The position numbers and the translations under genes were made by a program. From contig JAFUQS010000007.1 in NCBI GenBank assembly GCA_017472225.1, positions 60,833-124,832 on the forward strand: 64,000 nucleotides of DNA. Direction: 5' to 3'. Below, one piece after another: positions 49,236 to 58,177 of this stretch. Position 1 is the stretch's first letter. Each line of letters begins with the position of its first letter. The notes under the pieces are model-generated. The model was not told the DNA's origin. It worked only from the letters and a program-made list of their open reading frames with translations, and made no database searches. The stretch is from Clostridia bacterium. Lineage in GTDB: Bacteria; Bacillota; Clostridia; Oscillospirales; Acutalibacteraceae.

Positions 49236-49264
49236 TTGCATTTTAAAAATGCTTGTGATATACT
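49236..49264 (+). promoter_or_regulatory. Promoter of rpsB-tsf
   Basis: TTGCAT (49236-49241), 17-bp spacer, TATACT (49259-49264). Confidence 0.7.
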
Positions 49265-49289
49265 CATCAAGATAACGCACGCAAAGGGA

Positions 49290-49330
49290 TTGGTATGCCG
49301 GTTTCGCCCCGTCGGGGTGTGCATGCTTTT
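49290..49330 (+). promoter_or_regulatory. Structured rpsB leader
   Basis: Between promoter and rpsB, GTATGC and GCATGC enclose an inner stem CGCCCC/GGGGTG with a GTC loop. Ribosomal protein S2 leaders that bind S2 are known in several bacteria; this two-part stem is a candidate autogenous control site. Confidence 0.55.
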
Positions 49331-49369
49331 GAACTTGCGGTGGTTAAAAAACAAAAGGAGGACATAACA

Positions 49370-50101
49370 ATGTCAGTAGTATCAATGAAACAGCTTCTTG
49401 AAGCAGGTGTACATTTCGGTCACCAGACAAGAAGATGGAACCCGAAAATGGATCAGTACATTTTCGCAGAAAGAAACGGAATTTACATCATCGACCTTCA
49501 GAAGACAGTGAAGAAGCTTGAAGAAGCTTATTCCTTCATCAAGGAAGTTTCCGAAAATGGCGGTGAAGTTCTTTTCGTAGGCACAAAGAAGCAGGCTATG
49601 GATTCAATCAAGGAAGAAGCTATCCGTTGCGGTATGCCTTTCGTTAACGCTCGTTGGCTCGGCGGTATGCTCACAAACTTCCAGACAATTCAGAAGAGAA
49701 TCAAGAGACTTGCTCAGCTCAAGGCTATGGAGCAGGACGGCACTTTTGCACTTCTTCCTAAGAAGGAAGTTATCAAGCTCAACCTTGAAATTGAAAAGCT
49801 TGAAAAGTTCATGGGCGGTATCACAGAAATGAAGAAGCAGCCCGCTGCACTCTTCATCGTTGACCCCAGAAAAGAAAGAATCGCTGTTGCTGAAGCTCAC
49901 AAGCTCGGTATCCCCATCGTTGCTATCGTAGACACAAACTGCGATCCCGATGAAGTTGACTATGTAATCCCCGGTAATGATGACGCTATCAGAGCTGTAA
50001 GACTTATCGCAGGTGCTATGGCTGACGCTATCATCGAAGGCAGACAGGGTGAAGCAAACGCTCCCGCAGTTGAAGCTGCAGAAGAAGCTGCTGCTGAATA
50101 A
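49370..50101 (+). CDS. rpsB: 30S ribosomal protein S2
   Basis: 243 residues from ATG 49370 behind AAAGGAGGAC; an upstream in-frame extension (from 49295) runs through the leader and is not coding. It begins [24 protein letters not shown], with [21 protein letters not shown] and the late [25 protein letters not shown], all typical S2 segments. Paired with tsf as in most bacteria. Confidence 0.97.
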   Translation: MSVVSMKQLLEAGVHFGHQTRRWNPKMDQYIFAERNGIYIIDLQKTVKKLEEAYSFIKEVSENGGEVLFVGTKKQAMDSIKEEAIRCGMPFVNARWLGGMLTNFQTIQKRIKRLAQLKAMEQDGTFALLPKKEVIKLNLEIEKLEKFMGGITEMKKQPAALFIVDPRKERIAVAEAHKLGIPIVAIVDTNCDPDEVDYVIPGNDDAIRAVRLIAGAMADAIIEGRQGEANAPAVEAAEEAAAE

Positions 50102-50167
50102 TTAAAATAACAGACCACGTTAATTGCGTGATTTCTTTTACAGAAGATATAATAGGAGGAATTTATT

Positions 50168-51271
50168 ATGGCATTTACAGCTAAAGACGTACAGGCTCTT
50201 CGTGAGAAGACAGGCGTAGGTATGATGGATTGTAAGAAGGCTCTTGTTGAAGCTGACGGCGATATCGATAAGGCTATTGATATTCTCAGAGAAAAAGGTC
50301 TTGCTTCTGCTGCTAAGAAGGCAAGCCGTGTAGCTGCTGAAGGTGTTGTTGCTGCTTACAGTGACGCTAACGCCGGTGCTCTTGTTGAAATCAACTGTGA
50401 AACAGACTTCGTTGCTAAGGGTGAACCGTTTGTAAACCTTGCAGCTAAGGTTGTTAAGACTGTTGTTGCTGCAAAGCCTGCTGATGTTGAAGCTCTTCTT
50501 GCTACAAAGGCAGTTGACTCAGACAAAACAGTTGACGAAGAAGTTCAGGAGGTTTTCCTTGCTCTTCGTGAAAATATGAAGGTTCGCAGATTTGCTCTTG
50601 TTGAAGGTCATACTGCAACATATATCCATGCCGGCGGTACAGTTGGTGTTATTGTTGCATTTGATGTTGATGATGCAACTGCAGCTAATGACGAATTTGT
50701 TGCAATGAGCAAAAACGTAGCAATGCAGATTGCTGCTATGAACCCCGAATATTTGAGCAAGGCTGATATTTCCGAAGAAGAGATGGCTAAGATGAAGTCA
50801 ATTACAATTGACAGTGCTCTTAACAAGCCTGAATCACTTCCCGTTCCCATTCTCAACAGCATCATTGAAGAAGCAACTGCTGATAAGAAGTGGAGCGATG
50901 AGGATATCGCTATTTATAAGGGTCTTGATCAGAAGCAGAGAAAGAACTTTATCAACTTCATTTCCAAGGAAGCATTGGCTGCTCTTGCTGAGATTGCAGT
51001 TTCTCACAAAGCAGAAATTTCTGAAAACAAAATCTTTGTTGGTCTTGTTCAGGGCCGTATCGCAAAGCAGATCAAGGAAGTTTGTCTTCTTGAGCAGACA
51101 TTTGTTCGTTCAGATCTTTTTGACGGCGATGTTAACGGTTATGTAAATTCAGTGGCTAAGGCTCTCAATACTGAAGTTAAGATTTCAAGCTTTGTTCGTT
51201 TCGCTAAGGGCGAAGGTATTGAAAAGAAGGTTGACGATTTCGCTGCAGAAATCGCATCAATGGTTAAATAA
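50168..51271 (+). CDS. tsf: Elongation factor Ts, long form
   Basis: 367 residues, clearly longer than the usual 280-310. The N-terminal UBA-like domain (VQALREKTGVGMMDCKKAL) and the core TDFVAKGE motif that contacts EF-Tu are intact, and the C terminus has VCLLEQTFVRSD. The extra length lies at about 205-285, with sequence such as KKWSDEDIAIYKGLDQKQRK between the two core halves. EF-Ts exchanges GDP for GTP on EF-Tu. It has a GGAGG site and is followed by a terminator. Confidence 0.95.
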   Translation: MAFTAKDVQALREKTGVGMMDCKKALVEADGDIDKAIDILREKGLASAAKKASRVAAEGVVAAYSDANAGALVEINCETDFVAKGEPFVNLAAKVVKTVVAAKPADVEALLATKAVDSDKTVDEEVQEVFLALRENMKVRRFALVEGHTATYIHAGGTVGVIVAFDVDDATAANDEFVAMSKNVAMQIAAMNPEYLSKADISEEEMAKMKSITIDSALNKPESLPVPILNSIIEEATADKKWSDEDIAIYKGLDQKQRKNFINFISKEALAALAEIAVSHKAEISENKIFVGLVQGRIAKQIKEVCLLEQTFVRSDLFDGDVNGYVNSVAKALNTEVKISSFVRFAKGEGIEKKVDDFAAEIASMVK

Positions 51272-51288
51272 TCTATTTGACAATCAGA

Positions 51289-51318
51289 AAGGTACATCCT
51301 TTGCGATGTACCTTTTTT
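51289..51318 (+). terminator. Terminator after tsf
   Basis: AAGGTACATC and GATGTACCTT form a 10-bp stem with a 6-nt loop and a T-run. Confidence 0.9.
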
Positions 51319-51378
51319 ATGTTTGAAAATTTTATGCAAAAATATTGCTGATATATTACATAAATATTCAAGTATCTC

Positions 51379-51436
51379 TTGACTTTTATGCAAATTTATG
51401 TATAATAAACAAAGATATTTGCATATAAATGCGAAT
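51379..51436 (+). promoter_or_regulatory. argC promoter with possible ArgR sites
   Basis: TTGACT (51379-51384), 16-bp spacer, TATAAT (51401-51406). Downstream, 51417-51436 is an imperfect 20-bp palindrome (ATTTGCAT...ATGCGAAT), and upstream a CATAAATATTCA stretch near 51359 resembles ARG-box half sites. ArgR/AhrC control is an inference. Confidence 0.6.
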
Positions 51437-51461
51437 CATATTATTTTAAGAAGGTATTCCC

Positions 51462-52388
51462 ATGGTTAAGGTTTTTATTGATGGTCAGGCTGGCACAACG
51501 GGTCTTCAGCTCAAAAAGAAGCTTTTGAGCCACCCTTATGTTGAGCTGATTGAAATTGAAGAAGAAAAGCGAAAGGATGCTGCCGAAAGGCAGAAGCTGA
51601 TGAATTCAGCCGATGTTGTATTTCTCTGTCTTCCCGACGCTGCGGCTGTTGAGGCGGTTAAGCTTGTCACTAATCCGGATACAGTTATAATTGATGCAAG
51701 TACCGCACACAGAACAAACAGTGAATGGACATACGGCTTTCCTGAGCTTTCACAGAGTCATTTCAACAATATAAAAACATCAAAACGGATTGCTAATCCG
51801 GGTTGCCATGCTACCGGCTTTATTTCAATTGTATATCCTCTTGTTGCCGGTGGAATTATGCCCAAGGATTATCCCGTAACTGCTCACAGTATTACAGGCT
51901 ACAGTGGTGGCGGAAATAAAATGATAGGGGAATATGAAAATGAAAACAGACCGTCTGATTATGACAGTCCACGGCAGTACGGTCTGACACAGTGCCATAA
52001 GCATTTGCCTGAAATGCAGAAAATTACCGGACTTGATACAATACCTGTATTTAATCCGATTGTCAGTGATTTTTATTGTGGTATGGCAGTTTCTGTCCCT
52101 GTTCACACAAAGCTTTTGAAGAACAAAATGACTGTTTACGATATGAAGGCTTATTTTGTGAATTATTATAAGGAAAGTAAATTTATAACAGTGCATAGCG
52201 GACCTGAAAACGGCTTTTTACCTGCCACAGGTCTTGAAGGCACAAATAATTTAAGAATATATATCTGTGGCAATGATGAACGAATGACCTTAACGGCGGT
52301 TTTTGATAATCTCGGCAAGGGTGCTTCATCGGCGGCAATTGAAAATATGAACATAGCAATGGGCTTTGATGAAGCCACTGCTTTATAA
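51462..52388 (+). CDS. argC: N-acetyl-gamma-glutamyl-phosphate reductase, short type
   Basis: 308 residues, the short ArgC class. The NADP site is FIDGQAGTTGLQL (5-17), and the catalytic Cys is in NPGCHATGF (about 111-119). The short type is typical of proteobacteria but also found in some clostridia. It performs the third step of arginine synthesis. First of four arg genes spaced 9-12 bp apart, with its own promoter. Confidence 0.93.
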   Translation: MVKVFIDGQAGTTGLQLKKKLLSHPYVELIEIEEEKRKDAAERQKLMNSADVVFLCLPDAAAVEAVKLVTNPDTVIIDASTAHRTNSEWTYGFPELSQSHFNNIKTSKRIANPGCHATGFISIVYPLVAGGIMPKDYPVTAHSITGYSGGGNKMIGEYENENRPSDYDSPRQYGLTQCHKHLPEMQKITGLDTIPVFNPIVSDFYCGMAVSVPVHTKLLKNKMTVYDMKAYFVNYYKESKFITVHSGPENGFLPATGLEGTNNLRIYICGNDERMTLTAVFDNLGKGASSAAIENMNIAMGFDEATAL

Positions 52389-52400
52389 GGAGGCAGAACA

Positions 52401-53615
52401 ATGAATTATATAAATGGTGGTGTAACTGCACCGAAAGGCTTCACAGCATCAGGAATACACTGTGGAATCAGAAAAAATCAAACCAAAAAGGACCTTGCCA
52501 TGATTAAAAGCGAGGTGAAATGCACTGCTGCGGCTGTTTATACACAGAACAAGGTATACGGTGCTCCTATTACCGTAACAAGAGAAAACATTTCTGATGG
52601 CTTTGCACAGGCTGTTATTGTCAATAGCGGCAATGCAAATACCTGCAACAGTGACGGTGTTGAAAAAGCAAAACTTATGTGTGAAATTGCATCTGAGGCT
52701 TTGGATGTGGCTTCAACCGATGTTATCGTTGCTTCAACGGGCGTTATAGGTATGACTCTTGATGTTACGCCTATCGCCAACAGTGCCAAAGAGCTTGCAG
52801 GTCAGATGAGCCATGACGGTGGTCACGATGCAGCCGAAGCTATTATGACAACAGATACTATTTCAAAAGAATGTGCAGTTGAGCTTGAGCTTGGAGGAAA
52901 AAATGTTACAATCGGTGCTTGCTGTAAGGGCTCGGGTATGATTCATCCCAACATGGCAACCATGCTCTGCTTTATGACAACGGACTGCGCAATCAGCTCT
53001 GATATGCTTCAGAAGGCACTCAGCTCAGTGGTTTGCGATACATTTAACATGATTTCTGTTGACGGCGACACATCTACAAATGACATGGTTTCAATTATGG
53101 CTAACGGAAAAGCTGAAAATCCGGTTATTGACAGTGAAAATGATGATTACAAAGCATTTTGTGAAGCTCTTATGTCTGTTTCCGTTAAGCTCTCCAAGCT
53201 TATCGCCGGTGACGGTGAAGGAGCCCAGAGACTTCTTGAGTGTACCGTTAAGGGTGCGCCCGAAATTCAAACGGCAAAGAGCATTGCAAAAAGCATCATC
53301 TGTTCTTCTCTTGTAAAAACAGCCATGTTTGGCGCAGATGCTAATTGGGGCAGAATTCTGTGTGCAATCGGCTATACTCCGGGTGAATTCAGCGTTGACA
53401 CAATTGATGTATATCTTTCATCATGCAAGGGTACAGTCAAGGTGTGTGAAAAGGGATATGGAATTGAATTCTCCGAGGAAAAGGCGAAAGAGATTCTTCT
53501 TGAGGATGCAATCAGTCTTCTTATTGAAATGAATCAAGGTCAGTGTGAAGCTACCGCATGGGGCTGTGACCTTACATATGACTATGTTAAAATCAATGGT
53601 GACTATCGTACATAA
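52401..53615 (+). CDS. argJ: Bifunctional glutamate N-acetyltransferase ArgJ
   Basis: 404 residues. The self-cleavage site is in KGSGMIHPNMATMLCFMTTD (about 178-197), where the Thr of MATML becomes the nucleophile of the beta subunit. It recycles the acetyl group from N-acetylornithine to glutamate. VNSGNANTCN and MFGADANWGRI are typical. Having ArgJ with argB and argD indicates the cyclic acetyl pathway. A GGAGG site precedes the ATG. Confidence 0.95.
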   Translation: MNYINGGVTAPKGFTASGIHCGIRKNQTKKDLAMIKSEVKCTAAAVYTQNKVYGAPITVTRENISDGFAQAVIVNSGNANTCNSDGVEKAKLMCEIASEALDVASTDVIVASTGVIGMTLDVTPIANSAKELAGQMSHDGGHDAAEAIMTTDTISKECAVELELGGKNVTIGACCKGSGMIHPNMATMLCFMTTDCAISSDMLQKALSSVVCDTFNMISVDGDTSTNDMVSIMANGKAENPVIDSENDDYKAFCEALMSVSVKLSKLIAGDGEGAQRLLECTVKGAPEIQTAKSIAKSIICSSLVKTAMFGADANWGRILCAIGYTPGEFSVDTIDVYLSSCKGTVKVCEKGYGIEFSEEKAKEILLEDAISLLIEMNQGQCEATAWGCDLTYDYVKINGDYRT

Positions 53616-53627
53616 TGAGGTGTAAAA

Positions 53628-54497
53628 ATGGGTGAGAATATTATAACAGACAGCATGAAAGCGCAGGTTCTTACGGCTGCTCTTCCGTATATCCAGAAAT
53701 ATTACGGAAAAACCGTTGTAGTTAAATATGGCGGAAATGCCATGATAAACCCTGAGCTTAAGCAGGCGGTTATGAGCGATATTATTCTGCTTTCTTTGGT
53801 TGGTATAAAAATTGTCCTGATTCATGGCGGTGGTCCTGAAATCAGCGGTATGCTCGGTAAACTTGGCATAGAATCAAAATTCGTTAACGGTCTTCGTTAT
53901 ACCGATAAGGAAACTGCAGAAATTGTTCAGATGGTACTTGCCGGAAAAACCAACAAGGATTTGGTTTCTCTTATTGAAGTCAGTGGCGGCAAGGCAGTGG
54001 GTCTTTGCGGAATTGATGGTGCAATGATCAAGGCTGAAAAATTAGTTGATGGCTTTGATTATGGCTATGTTGGTGAAATTGTTTCTGTTGATCCGAAGCC
54101 CATTATTAAGATTCTCGAGGAAAATTATATTCCTGTTATCGCAACTGTTGGTATCGATGATGAGGGTCAGGTGTACAATATCAACGCAGATACCGCAGCA
54201 GCTGAGATTGCGGCTGCACTTCATGCGGAGAATATTATCACTCTGACGGATATTCCCGGACTTTTAAGAGATGTGAATGACCCTTCAACGCTTATTTCAC
54301 ATATCAATGTTGATGATGTGGAGGCGCTTATTGAAAGCGGTATTATTTCGGGCGGTATGATACCGAAAATGAAAAGCTGTGAAAAAGCAGTGCGTTCGGG
54401 TGTTAACAAAGCAGTTATGATTGACGGCAGAGTACCGCATTCAATTCTGATTGAAATGTTTTCTGATGAGGGTATTGGTACTCTTATGACAAAGTGA
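53628..54497 (+). CDS. argB: Acetylglutamate kinase
   Basis: 289 residues of the amino acid kinase fold. VVKYGGNAM (about 26-34) is the phosphate-binding Lys/Gly region, LIHGGGPEIS (about 63-72) the substrate loop, LTDIPGLLRD and IISGGMIPKM the C-terminal nucleotide motifs. It phosphorylates N-acetylglutamate, the usual feedback-controlled step. It follows argJ by 12 bp. Confidence 0.96.
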   Translation: MGENIITDSMKAQVLTAALPYIQKYYGKTVVVKYGGNAMINPELKQAVMSDIILLSLVGIKIVLIHGGGPEISGMLGKLGIESKFVNGLRYTDKETAEIVQMVLAGKTNKDLVSLIEVSGGKAVGLCGIDGAMIKAEKLVDGFDYGYVGEIVSVDPKPIIKILEENYIPVIATVGIDDEGQVYNINADTAAAEIAAALHAENIITLTDIPGLLRDVNDPSTLISHINVDDVEALIESGIISGGMIPKMKSCEKAVRSGVNKAVMIDGRVPHSILIEMFSDEGIGTLMTK

Positions 54498-54506
54498 GGT
54501 TAAATT

Positions 54507-55688
54507 ATGAGTGAATTTGAAAAAATCAAATCTCAGGATGACTCTTATGTTGCCCATACTTATGGCAGATTTCCTGTTGCAATAAAGCAAGGCAAGGGTG
54601 CGACGTGTTTTGATTTTGATGGAAAAAAATATATAGATTTTTCAAGTGGTATCGGTGTCAATTCACTTGGCTTTTGTGATGAAGGTTGGGTAAATGCCGT
54701 AACACAACAGCTTAATACACTTCAGCACATTTCAAATCTTTATTACACCGAGCCATGCTCTGTAGCTGCAAAGCTTCTTTGTGAAAATACAGGCATGAAA
54801 AAAGTTTTCTTTTCAAACAGTGGCGCTGAGAGTAATGAAGGCGCAATCAAGTGTGCAAGAAAGTATAGCTATACAAAATACGGCAACGGAAGAAGCAAGG
54901 TTATAACTCTTGTCAATTCTTTCCACGGCAGAACCGTTACAACGCTTGCCGCAACCGGACAGGATGTTTTTCATAATTTTTTCTATCCCTTCACAGAAGG
55001 CTTCGAGTTTGTTCCGGCAAATGATATTGAAGCACTTAAAAATGCACTTGATGATACGGTTTGCGCTGTTATGATGGAGCTGATTCAAGGTGAGGGTGGC
55101 GTTATGCCCCTTGATAAAATATATGTTGAGCAGGTAAGTGAGCTTTGCAAAAATAACGATATCCTTCTTATTATTGATGAGGTTCAGACAGGTGTCGGCA
55201 GAACGGGAAAGCTTTTTGCTTTTCAGCATTTTGATATTAAACCCGATATTGTTACTACTGCGAAAGGCTTAGGCGGAGGACTTCCTTTGGGCTGTGTCAT
55301 GTTCGGTGAAAAAACGGAAAATACCTTTGTACCGGGAGATCACGCAACAACCTTCGGTGGAAATCCTGTTGCAACAGCCGGTGCGGGATATATACTCGGT
55401 AAAATGGATAACGACTTTTTAAATGAAGTTGGCAGAAAAGGGGAGTACATCAAACAAAAAATTCTCAAAATGCCTTATGTTGAAGGCGTCGACGGTATGG
55501 GAATGATGTTAGGTGTCAGACTCGAAGACGGCATTAAAGCTGCCGATATCGTAAAAAAAGGCATAGAGTTTGGTGTTCTCGCTTTAACCGCAAAAATCAA
55601 AATTCGTCTTCTTCCTCCGCTTACTATCAGCTACGAGGAAATTGATGAAGGTCTTGCAGCTATCGAAAAAGCTTTGAAAGAGATATAA
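54507..55688 (+). CDS. argD: Acetylornithine aminotransferase
   Basis: 393 residues, class III PLP aminotransferase. The PLP Lys lies in TTAKGLGGGLPLG (about 250-262); LLIIDEVQTGVGRTG (about 216-230) holds the cofactor Asp; FSNSGAESNEGAIK and SFHGRT bind phosphate. It makes N-acetylornithine. Last gene of argCJBD, followed by a strong terminator; argF, argG and argH are not in the window. Confidence 0.95.
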   Translation: MSEFEKIKSQDDSYVAHTYGRFPVAIKQGKGATCFDFDGKKYIDFSSGIGVNSLGFCDEGWVNAVTQQLNTLQHISNLYYTEPCSVAAKLLCENTGMKKVFFSNSGAESNEGAIKCARKYSYTKYGNGRSKVITLVNSFHGRTVTTLAATGQDVFHNFFYPFTEGFEFVPANDIEALKNALDDTVCAVMMELIQGEGGVMPLDKIYVEQVSELCKNNDILLIIDEVQTGVGRTGKLFAFQHFDIKPDIVTTAKGLGGGLPLGCVMFGEKTENTFVPGDHATTFGGNPVATAGAGYILGKMDNDFLNEVGRKGEYIKQKILKMPYVEGVDGMGMMLGVRLEDGIKAADIVKKGIEFGVLALTAKIKIRLLPPLTISYEEIDEGLAAIEKALKEI

Positions 55689-55719
55689 AAAAAGAGAGAG
55701 AAGCCTCTCTCTCTTTTTT
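55689..55719. terminator. Terminator after argD
   Basis: AGAGAGAG and CTCTCTCT arms around AAGC, flanked by A- and T-runs, so it can serve both directions. Confidence 0.85.
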
Positions 55720-55748
55720 GTCAGGGTGGATGAGTTGTAATCCGAACC

Positions 55749-56045
55749 CTATTCTGTTGGGTGTAATCCGGTTGTGGTTTCATCCGACGGATTTGTCGTG
55801 TTTTCAATATCCGGACTTTGTGTTGTGATATCAGAAGTGGTTGCCGATGTTTTCGAGTCGGTTATAGGTTCGGGTTGTTGGAATTTTTCTGATGTCAAAG
55901 AAATAATCAGGCAGAATAAAACAATAAAAATCACAAGCGCATAAAGGAAAGAAACACCTATCTTATCATTTTGACTATTCTTTTTTGTGTGGCTCTTTTT
56001 CTTACCGCTTTTTTTAACATTTTTATTAAGTGATCTGATTTTCAT
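55749..56045 (-). CDS. Small single-pass membrane protein
   Basis: 98 residues: a basic Lys/Asn/Ser N terminus (1-30), one transmembrane helix (about 32-52, FLYALVIFIVLFCLIIS), then a Thr/Ser/Glu/Pro-rich extracellular tail (TTSDITTQSPDIENTT). An AGAGGA site precedes the ATG. The composition is like spacer regions of envelope proteins; no family is recognised. It converges on argD and ends before the tRNA-Pro locus. Confidence 0.6.
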   Translation of the reverse strand: MKIRSLNKNVKKSGKKKSHTKKNSQNDKIGVSFLYALVIFIVLFCLIISLTSEKFQQPEPITDSKTSATTSDITTQSPDIENTTNPSDETTTGLHPTE

Positions 56046-56194
56046 TTTATAAATCCTCTCAACAGTAAAATCAATATTATCATGCTTATATGATACTAAA
56101 AAAAGTTTTTATCTTCAAGTGTAAATTCAAAATATTTAAATTCCGGCGTGAAATATGACAGTAAAAAATATTTTCTTAAAATGGGAAAAAACAG

Positions 56195-56223
56195 TTGATT
56201 TTTTTAATTGTTTAATGTATAAT
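56195..56223 (+). promoter_or_regulatory. tRNA-Pro promoter
   Basis: TTGATT (56195-56200), 17-bp spacer, TATAAT (56218-56223), 16 bp before the tRNA. Confidence 0.75.
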
Positions 56224-56239
56224 ATCAAAAGTTACACAG

Positions 56240-56316
56240 CGGGGTGTGGCGAAGTTTGGTATCGCGCTTGGTTCGGGTCCAAGAGGCCGGGGGTTCGAAT
56301 CCCCCTACTCCGACCA
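56240..56316 (+). tRNA. tRNA-Pro (CGG)
   Basis: 77 nt with encoded CCA. Anticodon stem CTTGG/CCAAG with loop TTCGGGT, anticodon CGG (56274-56276). Acceptor CGGGGTG pairs with TACTCCG through two G-T pairs. The displaced 3' half at 60868-60914 (ending CACTCCG) pairs better with this 5' half, so the present 3' half was probably brought in by the integrated element. Confidence 0.95.
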
Positions 56317-56321
56317 ACGGA

Positions 56322-56363
56322 AAAAGCCTTGAAACTCAACGAGTTTCAAGGCTTTTCCTTTTT
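56322..56363. terminator. Terminator at the left end of the element
   Basis: AAAAGCCTTGAAACTC and GAGTTTCAAGGCTTTT form a perfect 16-bp stem with an AAC loop, then CCTTTTT. It ends tRNA-Pro transcription. Confidence 0.9.
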
Positions 56364-56394
56364 GGAGATACCCTCTGCGAACTGCACCAAAACA

Positions 56395-56420
56395 CAAAAA
56401 GCGCACAAAAAAGCGCACAA
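56395..56420 (+). repeat. Left arm-type integrase sites
   Basis: Two direct copies of AAAAAGCGCACAA with a 12-bp period. The same core recurs at the right end (60675-60719), the arrangement expected for arm-type sites of a lambda/Tn916-type integrase. Confidence 0.7.
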
Positions 56421-56475
56421 CTTTCGGAAAAGGCGTTTGAAAGCCACCGATGCACCGCAAGAAAGGGTGTATCTT

Positions 56476-57702
56476 ATGGCAGCAATCCGAGAGAACAAAA
56501 AGAATGGTAAAGTGGTTTCCTATCGCTTCACAACCTGTTTGGAGCGGGACGCACAGGGCAAACAGATACGGCGTTACGCCACTTGGACGCCACCCGAGGG
56601 TCTGACCCCCGCAAAGGCAAAGAAAGCCGCAGAACGGGCAGCGGACGCGTGGGAACAGGAAACGCGCAAGGAATACCAAGAGGAAAAGAAAGCGGCGGCG
56701 TGCGGTATGGCGTACAATCTACCGCCCGAGAAGCGGCGGGATGATTTCTGTGCCTTTGTCAATGATGTTTGGCTCCCGCTCCATGTGCGCGGCGGCAACT
56801 GCAAGCCGACAACCGTGGCGTACTACAAGAATATCGCAAAGGTTATCACAGACTACTTCGGTGGCTGCGTGCTGCAAGAGATAAGTCCCATCCAAATCCA
56901 AAAGTACCTTGTGTATCTGCAAACAGGCTACAAGACCCCACAGGGCAAGCCGCTTGCCCCTAAATCTGTTCGACACCACTACGGCACACTCACAAATATC
57001 TTCGGCTACGCGGACAAGCAAGAGATGATAGTAAAGAATCCGATGCAGCGCGTGGATGCTCCCAAAAAGGTCAAGAAAGCGGTGGATGCACTCACCCAAG
57101 AGCAAGCAAGCCGATTCTTTGAAGCACTCCCCGCGTGTGACCTCGATTTCCGCTGTATGCTGCACCTCTTTATCACTACTGGAATACGACGCGGCGAATG
57201 TATGGGAATCAAGTGGCGGGATTTGGATTTCAAACGCGGCACGGTCACCATAGCGCGCTGCGTGACCTACACGCCCGAATGTGGTGTGATAGTCAGCACT
57301 CCAAAGACAGAGAATAGTGTCCGCACAATCCCGCTGATGCCCTCCACGGTCAAGTTACTCCAAGAGTGGAAGAAGCAGACACAGGCAGAACACCCCGGCA
57401 CGATACTCAAAGACGCATTTCTGTTTCCAAAAGGCAAAGATGTGTTTGAGCCGCGCGACCCGAACTCCATCACGCGGCGCGTCAAGCGGTTTATGGTAAA
57501 GAACGACTTTCCCGACCTGTCCCCACACGATTTGCGGCACTCCTGCGCCACGCTCCTGCTTGCCGAGGGCGCAGACATAAAGAGCGTACAGGAAATCTTG
57601 GGACACGCGGATGCAAGTACGACCCTCGACTATTATGTAAAGACCGACTTGCAGCAAATGAAAGCAGCAACACAAAAATACGCCGCCGCGTTCAATCTTT
57701 GA
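56476..57702 (+). CDS. int: Tyrosine-recombinase integrase (Tn916/ICE type)
   Basis: 408 residues from ATG 56476, preceded by AAAGGGTG. The frame is open further upstream through the tRNA, but that part is not coding. Residues 1-60 resemble the AP2-like arm-binding domain; about 95-190 is the SAM-like core-binding domain (FCAFVNDVWLPLHV); the catalytic domain holds Arg in TTGIRRGE, HDLRHS with the next His/Arg, LGHADASTT and the nucleophile Tyr in LDYYVKT. It should catalyse insertion into tRNA-Pro, where it sits 160 bp from the junction. Confidence 0.93.
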   Translation: MAAIRENKKNGKVVSYRFTTCLERDAQGKQIRRYATWTPPEGLTPAKAKKAAERAADAWEQETRKEYQEEKKAAACGMAYNLPPEKRRDDFCAFVNDVWLPLHVRGGNCKPTTVAYYKNIAKVITDYFGGCVLQEISPIQIQKYLVYLQTGYKTPQGKPLAPKSVRHHYGTLTNIFGYADKQEMIVKNPMQRVDAPKKVKKAVDALTQEQASRFFEALPACDLDFRCMLHLFITTGIRRGECMGIKWRDLDFKRGTVTIARCVTYTPECGVIVSTPKTENSVRTIPLMPSTVKLLQEWKKQTQAEHPGTILKDAFLFPKGKDVFEPRDPNSITRRVKRFMVKNDFPDLSPHDLRHSCATLLLAEGADIKSVQEILGHADASTTLDYYVKTDLQQMKAATQKYAAAFNL

Positions 57703-57727
57703 AAACGCGCAGCGGACAAGACGGAAA

Positions 57728-57759
57728 GGGACGGGAGAACAAATCTCCCGCCCCTTTTT
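57728..57759. terminator. Bidirectional terminator between int and the GIY-YIG gene
   Basis: CGGGAGA and TCTCCCG, extended by GGG/CCC, around a 5-nt loop, with T5 on the plus strand. The GIY-YIG stop codon overlaps its edge. Confidence 0.85.
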
Positions 57760-58177
57760 ATATTATCTGTTGCAAGACTTCTCTTGCATTGACTTCGTTG
57801 TTATCGTATTTCTTCCAATCCTCTGCTTTTGGTATCTGCGTGTTTAGGATTGGCTTGTGGCGGCGTATGTATTCGCCCTCTTTTTCTCCGATTTCTACAA
57901 GTTGATTTGTGATGCCTTTACTCTTGGCATAATAAAGCACATCAAAGGTTATCGGATGCCCCTTGCGCTGTGCTTCCGCGATAATGCGGTACTTCTTTTC
58001 GCTGTCCGTTTTGATACCCACATAATGCTCTGCAATCCGTCGCAGCATATTTGCGCTTTTGCCGATATAAACAATGTCCGCGTCTATCTTGATGCAGTAT
58101 ATTCCCGCGTGGCGGTACTTGTCCGCAAGTCCCTTGCGCTCCATCCACGCAACTGTATTCTCTACATAGTTACCCAT
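57758..58177 (-). CDS. GIY-YIG nuclease-domain protein
   Basis: 139 residues. GIYCIKIDADIVYIGKSANM (about 25-44) is the GIY-YIG motif with spacing close to the family's, followed by LRRIAEHY with the catalytic Arg, and a later Glu-rich helix (VEIGEKEGEYIRRHKPILN) holding the metal-binding Glu and the terminal Asn. Single-domain GIY-YIG proteins in mobile elements may nick or cut DNA; the target is unknown. Its start overlaps the stop of the winged-helix gene (TAATG). Confidence 0.82.
   Translation of the reverse strand: MGNYVENTVAWMERKGLADKYRHAGIYCIKIDADIVYIGKSANMLRRIAEHYVGIKTDSEKKYRIIAEAQRKGHPITFDVLYYAKSKGITNQLVEIGEKEGEYIRRHKPILNTQIPKAEDWKKYDNNEVNAREVLQQII

Noticed and set aside
56155-56475. 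N-terminal extension of the integrase frame
   Set aside because: It runs through the tRNA-Pro promoter, the tRNA gene and its terminator; ATG 56476 has the ribosome site and begins the conserved domain.
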